From positions 124,001 through 188,000 of the forward strand of contig JAFLCX010000003.1 of assembly GCA_017302635.1 (NCBI GenBank): a stretch of DNA of 64,000 bases, read 5' to 3'. A program made the position numbers and the translations under genes. This DNA comes from Hyphomicrobiales bacterium. Its GTDB lineage: Bacteria; Pseudomonadota; Alphaproteobacteria; Rhizobiales; Beijerinckiaceae. How positions within the stretch are numbered: the stretch's first letter is position 1; each line of letters starts with the position of its first letter. The notes beneath the pieces are model-generated. The model saw only the letters and a list, made by a program, of their open reading frames with translations, searched no databases and had not been told where the DNA came from. Below are positions 26,264 through 34,101 of the stretch, piece by piece.

Positions 26264-27411
26264 GCGCGGGTCAGTTTCGCCTCCAGTGGCCAGCGCGGCG
26301 TGGGCGCTACCGCATCTGCGTAGCCGAGACGCGCCAGCATTTGAAGCGTCTCGCCCGTTTCAACCCTGCATAAGCGCCGCGCCTCGGCAAAAAGGGGCGT
26401 CATTTCCGGGTATTCCTGCAAGGCCTGGCTGACGGGATGCAGCCCCAGCCCAAGCCTTGTCGCGAGAAGGTTGAGCCGCAGATAGCTCCGGCCCGTCGCG
26501 AGTTGATGCGCGCGGCTGTTCCCTAGCCCGGTCAGCCAGACAAAACTTGGCGTCTGCGAGAACATCTGCCTGTAGCGGGCGATCTGCCGGGTTGTCGTGT
26601 CGGACTGGGCGTCTATCGCTTCAGCGCGCACCTTGTCCGCGCCAAGAAGGCTCAACGCCTCGAACAACGGACCGCGCAGGGATATGCCATCCGGATTGGC
26701 ATTGATCTCGTCCGAGCCGACGCGCAGCACATCGATGCTTTCGCGCAAGGTGTGTGGCGTGCGCATTTCTCGCTCGAAGGCCGCCGAGGCAAGGCTTCGC
26801 AGGGCCTGAACGTCTCCTTCTGTCCGCGTGTGATCGAAGCGGGTGAGATCCGACCCCGCGGCCTGCAAAGCGGCGAAGCTTTCCGCCGGAACCGGGCGCG
26901 CGAGATCGAACGGAACCTTGGCCGATCGTCGATCGCGGATGAAAGCTGCGAGCGGATCGGCTGCCAATCCCGGCTCGGCGACAAAGCGCAGGCGCGCGAC
27001 AGGACGGGCATCGAGCCGCGCGTTGCCCGCACCCTCGGGGAATGCCTCGACCTCCAGCTTCAGTCCCCGGCGGGAAGCGGCGATGCCCGCCAACTCGATG
27101 AAGCAGCCGAAGCCAATGACGATCTGCCGGTCGAAGGGGTCGGTCTGCGGCAACCGGCGCGCCAGATCGCAGGAGATTTCCGCCTGATCGGTGCCAATCA
27201 GCCTGATCTGCCAGGGCTGCATATTGTGCGGATTGGGGGCGAGGATCGCATGGCGGAATGCATCGAGCCGCGGATCGATTTCGGTCGCGCCAGCTTTCTC
27301 CCAGGGCTGATAGGCCTTGTCTGGCACCCGGGTGACGCGCCAGGCGGCACCTGCGCCGAACAGCGCCAGGGTGCCTCCGATCCCGAGAATGACATTACGA
27401 CGGTTGGTCAT
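26260..27411 (-). CDS. Acg-like nitroreductase family protein, Tat-type signal
   Basis: Predicted exported flavoprotein of 383 residues from ATG 27411 (an ATG at 27423 adds four residues). The N-terminus NRRNVILGIGGTLALFGAGA is a twin-arginine-like signal. APNPHNMQPWQI is the FMN-binding motif of Acg/Rv2032-type nitroreductases, and SADKVRAEA and GRSYLRLNLLATRLGLG lie in the second half-domain. Acg proteins have two degenerate nitroreductase halves and often lack reductase activity, binding FMN instead. It shares a promoter and a 4-bp overlap with marR. Confidence 0.8.
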   Translation of the reverse strand: MTNRRNVILGIGGTLALFGAGAAWRVTRVPDKAYQPWEKAGATEIDPRLDAFRHAILAPNPHNMQPWQIRLIGTDQAEISCDLARRLPQTDPFDRQIVIGFGCFIELAGIAASRRGLKLEVEAFPEGAGNARLDARPVARLRFVAEPGLAADPLAAFIRDRRSAKVPFDLARPVPAESFAALQAAGSDLTRFDHTRTEGDVQALRSLASAAFEREMRTPHTLRESIDVLRVGSDEINANPDGISLRGPLFEALSLLGADKVRAEAIDAQSDTTTRQIARYRQMFSQTPSFVWLTGLGNSRAHQLATGRSYLRLNLLATRLGLGLHPVSQALQEYPEMTPLFAEARRLCRVETGETLQMLARLGYADAVAPTPRWPLEAKLTRA

Positions 27412-27425
27412 GCCCCACTCCATTG

Positions 27426-27460
27426 GTTTGATATCAAACTATAATAGTTTGATATCAAAC
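27426..27460. promoter_or_regulatory. Twin perfect palindromes, probable MarR operator
   Basis: GTTTGATATCAAAC occurs twice, at 27426-27439 and 27447-27460, each a perfect 14-bp palindrome. Their centres are 21 bp apart (two helical turns), separated by AT-rich TATAATA. They lie directly upstream of the nitroreductase-marR operon, so the regulator encoded last in that operon is the obvious ligand. Cooperative binding of two dimers on one DNA face is predicted. Confidence 0.85.
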
Positions 27461-27525
27461 TTTATGGAAAGGCACAAGCGCTTGGTTGTGAGGCCTCTCA
27501 CGCCCACAAGGATCATTGAACGGAA

Positions 27526-27560
27526 TGGCGGCTTCGCGCCCCCAATTTCAGTCACTCATG
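27526..27560. repeat. Dispersed intergenic repeat, left half
   Basis: GGCGGCTTCGCGCCCCCAAT followed by TTCAGTCACTCATG matches the left arm of the repeat at 52896 (same core, then TTCAGCCGCTCGAG) and at 45421 (GCTTCGCGCCCCCATGGCGG). The right arm is missing here. The surrounding gap 27461-27687 holds nothing else recognisable. Confidence 0.5.
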
Positions 27561-27687
27561 CCGCGTGAGGCGGCATTAACAGCGGATAAGCTTGCTGGCC
27601 GCGGCGAGTCGGATCATCGTGCTCTCGATCAGGGGATGATGCGAGCATCGCGTCAGGATAGACCGTCTGCGTCAAGTTAGGTCGATC

Positions 27688-28152
27688 GTGGAATATCTGC
27701 TGCTGAAATTCGTCCATGTGCTGGGTGCCGTCGTCCTGCTCGGCACCGGAACGGGCATCGCGTTCTTTTTGCTGATTGCGCATCGCACGGCCGAGCCCGC
27801 CTTCATTGCCCGTACAGCCCGTGTGGTCGTCATGGCGGATGCGATCTTCACGGCGATTGCCGTTATTCTCCAACCGATCACGGGGTATTTGCTGGTTGTT
27901 GCAACGGGGCGCTCCTTCGCGGAGCCCTGGATTCTCGCGTCGCTCGCTCTCTATATCGGAGCAGGGGTTTTCTGGTTGCCCGTGGTCTGGATCCAGATGA
28001 AACTGCGCGACCTGGCAACATTGGCCGCCGAGAACAGCACGACCCTTCCAATTGCGTATCATCGCTATTTCCGCATCTGGTTCGTGCTCGGCATTCCCGG
28101 TTTCGGCTTCACGATAACGATCCTTTGGCTGATGATCGCGAAGCCATTCTGA
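27688..28152 (+). CDS. DUF2269 family membrane protein
   Basis: Integral membrane protein of 154 residues with four hydrophobic segments. The first segment LLLKFVHVLGAVVLLGTGTGIAFF with His in KFVHVLG, and the VILQPITGYLLVV segment, match the DUF2269 family of unknown function. It is the first of four plus-strand genes (DUF2269, DCC, DUF4166, saccharopine-dehydrogenase-like) that follow closely and look cotranscribed. The conserved histidines could bind haem or metal, but that is speculation. Confidence 0.8.
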   Translation: MEYLLLKFVHVLGAVVLLGTGTGIAFFLLIAHRTAEPAFIARTARVVVMADAIFTAIAVILQPITGYLLVVATGRSFAEPWILASLALYIGAGVFWLPVVWIQMKLRDLATLAAENSTTLPIAYHRYFRIWFVLGIPGFGFTITILWLMIAKPF

Positions 28153-28188
28153 GACAGAGAGCAACGAGATGATCGGGAACCGATCGGT

Positions 28189-28599
28189 ATGCTGACCGAG
28201 GAGAAGACGGGTGAGATCTGGTTCGCCTATGACGGCGAATGCCCGATCTGCACCTATGCGGCCCATGCGCTGCGGATCCGGGAGAGCGTCGGACAGCTTC
28301 ACCTTGTGGATGCACGCGTCGACACCAATCATCCCCTGATCCAACGGATCAATGCAGAACGGCTTGACCTCGACGAGGGCATGGTCATCCAATTCGGCGA
28401 CCAGCTCTATCATGGTGCGGATGCACTTCAGGTCATGGCCCTGCTTGGATCGAAATATGGCTGGTTCAATCGCGCGAGTGCACTGCTGTTCCGTTCGCCG
28501 AGGCTGGCCAGGCTTGCCTACCCGCTGATGCGCGGCACCCGGAACCTGCTCATCCGATTGCTTGGCGTGCCCCGGATCGACAATCTGAAGACGCGATGA
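28189..28599 (+). CDS. DCC family thiol-disulfide oxidoreductase-like protein (DUF393)
   Basis: Thioredoxin-fold protein of 136 residues. The DUF393 signature is IWFAYDGECPICTYAAHALR, holding the DGxCPxC motif with Cys at about residues 20 and 23, and a basic C-terminus ends in LGVPRIDNL. DCC proteins are named for a conserved Asp-Cys-x-x-Cys arrangement; redox function is predicted, not proven. It overlaps the following DUF4166 gene by 4 bp. Confidence 0.85.
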   Translation: MLTEEKTGEIWFAYDGECPICTYAAHALRIRESVGQLHLVDARVDTNHPLIQRINAERLDLDEGMVIQFGDQLYHGADALQVMALLGSKYGWFNRASALLFRSPRLARLAYPLMRGTRNLLIRLLGVPRIDNLKTR

Positions 28600-29213
28600 G
28601 TGAGCAGGCACCGATTTTCAGGGGCATTTTCGGCGCCGACTGGGATCGGCTGTTGCCAGTCTTCCGGCAACACTACGCCAACCGGCCTTTTTCGCACGAC
28701 GTGGTCGTCGTGGAGGGGGTGATGGATGTCGAACTGTCATGGCTCGCGCGTCTGTTTGCTCCGCTGATGCGCTTTTCTGGGGCGCTTGTCCCCGTCGCCG
28801 GGCGCGACATTCCAGTAACGGTGACCTTCCGCAGCGATCCGGATAGCCCGTCCTTCGCTTTTGACCGCGAGTTCCGGTTCCCCGGCCGCAAGCCCTACCA
28901 TTTCCGCTCTGTCATGCTTCCGGCAGGCGGCAACGAGGTGATCGAGTGGATGGCGATTGGATTTGGCTGGCGCGCTGCCTTTTCCTATGGGGAGGGGCAG
29001 GTCCGGCTCGAACATCGCGGCTATGCGCTGCGATGGTTCGGCAAGGCGATCCCGATCCCGCTGGAATGGCTGCTCGGTCGCGGGCATGCGTGGGAGCGTG
29101 CCATCGACGATACCCAATTCGCCATGGCGATGACGATCCGGCATCGCTTTTTTGGGCAGCTCTATGGCTACAGCGGAACCTTCTGCATCGAGGAGACGCG
29201 GCTTGACAGGTAA
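28596..29213 (+). CDS. DUF4166 domain protein
   Basis: Protein of 205 residues matching DUF4166, which is commonly found with or fused to saccharopine-dehydrogenase-like NAD proteins. The FDREFRFPGRKPYHFRSVM segment (residues 88-106) and the WLLGRGHAWERA segment are the clearest family landmarks. No catalytic residues can be assigned. It overlaps both neighbours: 4 bp with the DCC gene and about 11 bp with the dehydrogenase-like gene, implying coupled translation. Confidence 0.78.
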   Translation: MSEQAPIFRGIFGADWDRLLPVFRQHYANRPFSHDVVVVEGVMDVELSWLARLFAPLMRFSGALVPVAGRDIPVTVTFRSDPDSPSFAFDREFRFPGRKPYHFRSVMLPAGGNEVIEWMAIGFGWRAAFSYGEGQVRLEHRGYALRWFGKAIPIPLEWLLGRGHAWERAIDDTQFAMAMTIRHRFFGQLYGYSGTFCIEETRLDR

Positions 29214-30294
29214 GGTCCTCATTCTTGGCGGCTATGGCAATTTCGGGAAGCGGATCGCTCGCGCTCTCACGGCGAGCGGCACGCCGGTCATCATTGCCGG
29301 CCGCGATGAAGGACGGGCCAAGGCGGAAGCCGCTGCGCTGCCACACGGGCTCGCGACAGCAGTTGCGTTCGATGTTCGAGATGACCTGCGCCGGCATCTC
29401 GACGAGGTGCAGCCTGTCGTTGTCGTGAATACCTGTGGGCCGTTCCAGAATAGCGATTACCGCGTCGCCGAGGCCTGCATCGACGCCGCCATCCATTACA
29501 TTGATCTTGCGGACGGCCGCGATTTTGTAACCGGTATAACGACTCTCGATGCGCGGGCACGCGAACGGGGCGTGGCCGTGATCAGCGGAGCCAGCACCGT
29601 TCCCGCCCTGTCATCGGCCGTGATCGAGCATCTGCGACCGCAATTCTCGCAACTTCATGCGCTTCGCTTCGGGATCAGCCCCGGCCAGAGGGCCGAGCGT
29701 GGCCTCGCGACCACGCAGGGCATCCTGTCCTATGTCGGCAAGCCCCTGCGGCCATTTGCAGGTGACGATGCACCATCCTATGGCTGGCAGGGCATTCATC
29801 GACAGCGATTTCCAGTTCTGGGCAAGCGGTGGATGGCCAATTGCGACATTCCGGATCTCGACCTGCTGCCAAAGGCATATGGGCTGCGATCCATCCGTTT
29901 TTCCGCCGGTCTAGAACTGGCGCCGCTGCACCTCGGGCTATGGGCGCTCTCATGGCTCGTCAGGAGCGGATTGCCCATTAACCTGCCTCGCCATGCCGGT
30001 TGGCTGCTCACGGCGAGCAACTTATTTGATCCGCTTGGCAGCGCTGATGGCGGGATGTTCGTGGTCTTGAGCGGGTTGGATCTTGATGGACGCCCGCGAG
30101 AGCGTCGCTGGTTCATCGTGGCCCGGCGGGGCGAAGGCCCGCAAATCCCAACCATCCCGGCGATCATACTGGCGCAGAAGGCTGCATGCGGGAAACTATC
30201 CTTGCTTGGCGCAACCGCATGTACAGGTCTCGTGACGCTCGAGGAGTATCTCGCCGAGTTGAAACCCTATCCGATCGAAACATTTCTCGAATGA
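29203..30294 (+). CDS. Saccharopine dehydrogenase-like NAD(P)-binding protein
   Basis: Rossmann-fold oxidoreductase-like protein of about 363 residues. The dinucleotide motif VLILGGYGNFGKRIARAL begins six residues in, followed by IIAGRDEGRAKAEA, VVVNTCGPFQNSDYRVAEAC and YIDLADGRDF, all typical of the saccharopine dehydrogenase/Lys9-like family. The best start is TTG 29203, with GAGGAG upstream and overlap with DUF4166; the first ATG in frame (29152) lies deep in the previous gene. It closes the four-gene operon. Substrate unknown; most family members outside lysine metabolism are uncharacterised. Confidence 0.82.
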   Translation: MTGKVLILGGYGNFGKRIARALTASGTPVIIAGRDEGRAKAEAAALPHGLATAVAFDVRDDLRRHLDEVQPVVVVNTCGPFQNSDYRVAEACIDAAIHYIDLADGRDFVTGITTLDARARERGVAVISGASTVPALSSAVIEHLRPQFSQLHALRFGISPGQRAERGLATTQGILSYVGKPLRPFAGDDAPSYGWQGIHRQRFPVLGKRWMANCDIPDLDLLPKAYGLRSIRFSAGLELAPLHLGLWALSWLVRSGLPINLPRHAGWLLTASNLFDPLGSADGGMFVVLSGLDLDGRPRERRWFIVARRGEGPQIPTIPAIILAQKAACGKLSLLGATACTGLVTLEEYLAELKPYPIETFLE

Positions 30295-30379
30295 GCCTCG
30301 CGCGATCTGACCGCTTCGCGCCGTCATTCGTGCTCTGTTGCGCAAGCCAGCAACCGGACATGCGAATGCAACTCAACAG

Positions 30380-31273
30380 CTAGGGGTACTGCAAACCTCG
30401 CGCTTCGCTTTTCAACCAAGCACAAAACCGGATTGCCAGCTTATTGTCGCGGCGGTGTCGGCGGGCAATATAGCGATAACCTGTCGCGACGAATCTGAAC
30501 GGTGCAATAAGGCGTCCTGTTGCAAGATCATCGAGAACAAGATGATAGGGTACCGCACAGGCGCCGAGACCGCTGGCGGCAGCTTCAATCGCAAAATAAT
30601 AGTGATCGTATTCGCGCACATTTCCAATGTCGCCTGCCGACGGAACAATGCCACTTCCTTCAAGCCAGTTCGACCATGCGTTCGGGCGGGTTCTTGTGAT
30701 CAGTTGGTTCAGCCGACCAAGATCAGCAATTTCAGCAATGCACTTTTCCTGAAGGAGTCTTGGCGCCAGCACGATGCCCAATTGTTCAGGAAACAGAACG
30801 ACATCCTCGGCGTTTGGTCTGGTTGCCCCATCGATGACGAGGATCGATAGATCGAGACGCCCTTGCGGGATACTGATCTTCGGATCTTTCGTACTCAGCC
30901 GAACATCGGTCTCGGGATTAGCCGCATAAAAACGGTGCAACCGAGGAATAAGCCATCGCATGGCGAAGGTACTAAGGCACGCAACATCCAGAACGCCAGC
31001 CTCTGTTTCGGCAATGGCCCGGACTGCTGCCTCGATTTCATTGAAGGCATTACTCAATGCAGGAGCGAGTGACTTGCCTGCTTCAGTCAGGACCGGACTG
31101 TGCCGGGTACCCTGAAATAGAGGGACGCCCAGATAGTCTTCAAGCTGCCGAACCTGCCGGCTGATCGCACCATGAGTGACACCCAGCTCTTCCGCAGCAC
31201 TGAGCTGACGACCAAGGCGTGCCGCTGCCTCGAAGGCGCGCAAGGCGTTTAGAGGAACATTCTTTCGGTTCAT
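30380..31273 (-). CDS. LysR family transcriptional regulator, GcvA/AmpR-like
   Basis: Regulator of 297 residues starting at ATG 31273. The helix-turn-helix NALRAFEAAARLGRQLSAAEELGVTHGAISRQVRQLE fits the GcvA/AmpR branch (VTHGAISRQ recognition helix). A type-2 periplasmic-binding ligand domain follows (residues 95-290). It is divergent from a tautomerase gene, which now carries a premature stop. A 17-bp palindrome sits immediately upstream of its start codon, consistent with autoregulation. Confidence 0.92.
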   Translation of the reverse strand: MNRKNVPLNALRAFEAAARLGRQLSAAEELGVTHGAISRQVRQLEDYLGVPLFQGTRHSPVLTEAGKSLAPALSNAFNEIEAAVRAIAETEAGVLDVACLSTFAMRWLIPRLHRFYAANPETDVRLSTKDPKISIPQGRLDLSILVIDGATRPNAEDVVLFPEQLGIVLAPRLLQEKCIAEIADLGRLNQLITRTRPNAWSNWLEGSGIVPSAGDIGNVREYDHYYFAIEAAASGLGACAVPYHLVLDDLATGRLIAPFRFVATGYRYIARRHRRDNKLAIRFCAWLKSEARGLQYP

Positions 31274-31274
31274 A

Positions 31275-31291
31275 TGTGATATTTTATCACA
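31275..31291. promoter_or_regulatory. LysR-type operator palindrome
   Basis: TGTGATA-TTT-TATCACA is a perfect inverted repeat with 7-base arms and contains a T-N11-A LysR box (TGATATTTTATCA). It lies 2-18 bases upstream of the LysR start codon and about 90 bases upstream of the tautomerase gene. It is well placed for autorepression and for divergent activation. Confidence 0.7.
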
Positions 31292-31378
31292 ATCTATCTC
31301 CGGAAACATCGTTATCTGGGCGATTTGTCGCGCTGTAGAAGTGGCTTCGAAACGTGTTGCCAACCATTGGGAGAAACC

Positions 31379-31786
31379 ATGCCTTTCGTCAGAACCGCAG
31401 TCCGCCAGGGGACCGACGCCATCAAAAAGAAGGAAATCGTCGAATGCATCCATGATGCGCTCGTTTCCGCAATCAGCATGCCGGAAGACGAACTTTTCAA
31501 TATCGTCAAATAATATGATCCTGCCGATTTCTTTTACAGCCGTACTTTCAATGGCATTGCAAGATCGGAATTCATGATCGCTATCGAAATCACTATGCGC
31601 CGCGGCCGCAGCGACTCTATGAAGAAAGCGCTCTACGCAGCAATCACAGCCAACCTTGCTTCACGAGCGAGGATTTCACCGAAAGACGTATTTATCTTCA
31701 TCCATGAAAATGATTATTCTGATTGGTCTGTTGGAAACGGTGCATTTGCCATGACATTGACGCAGCAGCGCGGGACCGACAGTTGA
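31379..31786 (+). pseudogene. Tautomerase family gene interrupted by one in-frame stop
   Basis: One continuous reading frame encodes a roughly 135-residue tautomerase (4-OT superfamily, longer Tautomerase_2-type), but a TAA at 31511-31513 splits it. The first part starts MPFVRTAVRQGTDAIKKKE with the catalytic Pro after Met, and ends at FNIVK. The same frame resumes at YDPADFFYSRTFNGIAR and ends in WSVGNGAFAMTL; the intact family has a residue such as Glu or Gln at the stop position. A single base change explains it. The remainder shows no further damage, so the mutation is recent, or the stop is read through. The LysR regulator is divergent. Confidence 0.8.
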
Positions 31787-32095
31787 TGAATCCGGCTTCA
31801 CGCGAAAAATGAAAGATGATCTTTCGCGGATGGGTCGGCCGTCCTCCGTGCAAGCTTTTCTCGTATACTTCTTTTCAGCAACATCCTTCCCCGTTTTCTC
31901 GCCCTGCCGTTTGCGGCCCCTCGACAGGCGGCAAAGCGCCCTCATTCCCGCCGTCCAAAAAGCTTAAGGCTTTGCCCGAAAGCGGTCGCTTGTTCGACTG
32001 GCTGTACTTCTCGTCGACTTATCCGCGCCGATGCCGGAAATTGCTAGTTGCCTGGACACGACTACGCCGGATCCCGGTCGCGAAAATCGTCCTAA
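31787..32095. other. Intergenic stretch without recognised gene
   Basis: No intact gene or clear repeat is visible. A short stretch near 31976 (CCCGAAAGCGGTCGC) weakly recalls the right arm of the dispersed intergenic repeat. The following bases up to 32246 are an IS6-type fragment. Confidence 0.4.
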
Positions 32096-32246
32096 AGCGG
32101 TTCCACCAGAACAGACCCGTCTCGTGCGTGATGTGGATGCTCCGCTAATGCAGCAGGTCTTTCACGTTCCGTTATGACAGCGGGAAGCGCAGATACTTCA
32201 TAACCGCGAGGTGGATGATCTTGGGGCTTGTCTTGAAATACCCGGA
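32096..32246 (-). mobile_element. IS6-type transposase fragment (N-terminal region)
   Basis: The segment matches the 44715-44870 part of the intact element: AAGCGGTTCCACCA, CGTTTCGTGCG-like and CGACGTTCC-like blocks in the same order, then ATAACCGCGAGGTGGATGATC and CTTGTCTTGAAATA. On the minus strand it would code for the start of the transposase (PEIIRLAV...). It is degenerate with stops, and truncated exactly where the phosphatase gene ends. Confidence 0.6.
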
Positions 32247-33032
32247 TCAGATCCGCTGTGATTTGCCGAGAAGCAATAACGCCTCTCCGTGAAGCTCAGG
32301 CGTTGCAGCCGCCAGCACGCGCGATCCGCTGCCGAGTGACAAACCGCGGCCTTCCCAATCAGTGACCACGCCGCCAGCACCTTCGATGATCGGGCGGAAA
32401 GGGGCGAAGTCGTAGACTTGGAAACTCGAGTCGCAGGCGAGGTCCGTCCGGCCTGCTGCGAGACGGCCATAGCTCAATGCTGCCCCACCATAGATGCGCC
32501 AGCGCGTGGTCTGGCGCAGCGCCTCCAGTACAGGACGTTCGGCCTCGACATAGAAATCCGGGCTGCTGGTGGACGTGATCGCATTGCCGAGGGTAAGGGT
32601 GCCACTAGTGCGGCACGGAGTACCATTACAAGTCGTTGCGTGCCCCTCACAGCCGATCCAGCGCTCGCCAATCGCGGGGAAATCCATCACCCCAAGCACG
32701 GGAACGCCCCCACGGGCCAGCGCGATGAGCGTTGCATAAACCGGTATCCCCGCGATGAACTGGGCAGTGCCGTCAATGGGATCGAGGATCCATTGCCAAT
32801 CCGCGCCGGGCTGCTCGCGACCAAATTCCTCGCCCCAGATGCCATGCTGCGGAAATCGATCGGCAATGCGTTCCCTCAGGCGCAACTCGATGGCCCGATC
32901 GGTTGCAGTGACGAACGTGCGATCAGGCTTGATCTCGGTCGACCTTGTTTCGGATGCGGCCGCGCGAAGCATCGCGCGGCTCTCATCGGCGAATGCCGAA
33001 GCCGCTGAGAGACAATCCTCGAGTTCGAGCAT
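32247..33032 (-). CDS. Inositol monophosphatase family phosphatase (HisN/SuhB-like)
   Basis: Magnesium-dependent phosphatase of 261 residues. The metal-site motifs are complete: GEEFGREQP (Glu, residue about 66), WILDPIDGTAQF (the DPxDGT motif) and the C-terminal VYDFAPFRPIIEGAGG where the family has WDxAA(P). The deviation from WD to YD is mild and is seen in histidinol-phosphatase-type members. The gene starts 3 bp after the solute-binding protein of an ABC importer. This placement suggests it dephosphorylates an imported phosphorylated compound, as in AfuABC-type sugar-phosphate uptake. Histidinol phosphatase is the alternative. Confidence 0.85.
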   Translation of the reverse strand: MLELEDCLSAASAFADESRAMLRAAASETRSTEIKPDRTFVTATDRAIELRLRERIADRFPQHGIWGEEFGREQPGADWQWILDPIDGTAQFIAGIPVYATLIALARGGVPVLGVMDFPAIGERWIGCEGHATTCNGTPCRTSGTLTLGNAITSTSSPDFYVEAERPVLEALRQTTRWRIYGGAALSYGRLAAGRTDLACDSSFQVYDFAPFRPIIEGAGGVVTDWEGRGLSLGSGSRVLAAATPELHGEALLLLGKSQRI

Positions 33033-33035
33033 CGC

Positions 33036-34034
33036 TTACTTCGGCGCGCCCGCTGCGGCCGTCCATTCTGCAAGGAAAGCGGTGCGCTGCTTCGCGGCTT
33101 CCGCCTCGTCGATTGGCGCGACCTTGATCGTGTTGAGGTTTGGCAGCTTCACGAATTTGGGAACATCGATATCGGTCCGGCTGGGACGGCGGAAGGCCGC
33201 TTCCAGAAGCGTGATCTGCGCTTCCTTCGAGAGAAGCAGGTCGTAGACCTTTCTAGCCGCTTCCCCTGCTGGCGCGTTCTTGATCAGGACTAGACTTTCC
33301 GGGCTCGTGAAGGTGCCATCCTCGGGGTAAAGCAGTTCGATCTCCTTCTGCCCGCCCGCGACGTAAGCATAGGCATTGGATTCAAATGTCAGTCCTATCG
33401 CATATTCGCCTTGCGCTACGGCGCGTAGAACGGTCGCCGCTGCGCTGGTAACGGTGACATTCGCCGCCAGTTTCTTCAGTCCGTCGGAGCCGAAAAGTGT
33501 CTTCACGCCCCAGATGATCGTGTAGGCGGTCGATGAGTTAGCAGGATCGGCGATGATGATCTTGCCTTTCCATTTCGGGTCCAGCAGATCCGTCCATGTC
33601 TTCGGCTTGGCATTGCCGCCGAGCTGGGTCGTGTTCAGCATCGCCACGACGACATGGATGTTGGACGCCGTCCACAGATTGCCAGGCTCGATGAGGTCGG
33701 CGGGAATGGCGTTTGCGTTCGGTGACTTGTAGGGCTCGTAGAGACTCTTGAAGGCGCCGAGTGTGTTAGGACTGGAGCTCCAGAAAACATCGGCTTGCGT
33801 CTTGCCGGCTTCCGCTTCGATGCGGCGCAGAAGCTGGCCGCTACCGCCGGTGATGGTGCTGATTTTCACTTTCGGCAACATGGTCGCCGCAGTGTCGGTC
33901 ACTGCCTGAACCGATTGCTGGTTGTTCGAGGTGTAGATCACCACGTTGCCGGCGATCTGGCTCTGCTGGGCGAAGGCGGGAGCGGCAACAGCGCCGGCGA
34001 GTGTAGCGAGAGCGGTGCGACGCGTGACATTCAT
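33036..34034 (-). CDS. ABC transporter solute-binding protein, FbpA/AfuA-like
   Basis: Periplasmic receptor of 332 residues from ATG 34034. The signal is MNVTRRTALATLAGAVAAPA, with a twin-arginine-like pair. The mature protein opens with VVIYTSNNQQSVQAV, the ferric-ion-binding/phosphonate/sugar-phosphate receptor (SBP_bac_6) pattern, and has ADVFWSSSPNTLGAF and LTFESNAYAYVAGG. The paired tyrosines that bind iron in FbpA are not evident in the usual YSxxY form, which favours an organic or phosphorylated ligand. The permease lies upstream (67 bp) and a phosphatase follows immediately. Confidence 0.82.
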   Translation of the reverse strand: MNVTRRTALATLAGAVAAPAFAQQSQIAGNVVIYTSNNQQSVQAVTDTAATMLPKVKISTITGGSGQLLRRIEAEAGKTQADVFWSSSPNTLGAFKSLYEPYKSPNANAIPADLIEPGNLWTASNIHVVVAMLNTTQLGGNAKPKTWTDLLDPKWKGKIIIADPANSSTAYTIIWGVKTLFGSDGLKKLAANVTVTSAAATVLRAVAQGEYAIGLTFESNAYAYVAGGQKEIELLYPEDGTFTSPESLVLIKNAPAGEAARKVYDLLLSKEAQITLLEAAFRRPSRTDIDVPKFVKLPNLNTIKVAPIDEAEAAKQRTAFLAEWTAAAGAPK

Positions 34035-34101
34035 GGGGAGCTTCCTCGGCCTTGCCTTGTTGATCTTTACGCCAGAATACCCGGTTATCCTCGGACCGCA
34101 A

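Noticed and set aside
27556..28611. Minus-strand open frame of 351 codons.
   Set aside because: It is antisense to the DUF2269 and DCC genes, with the low-complexity composition of a shadow frame.
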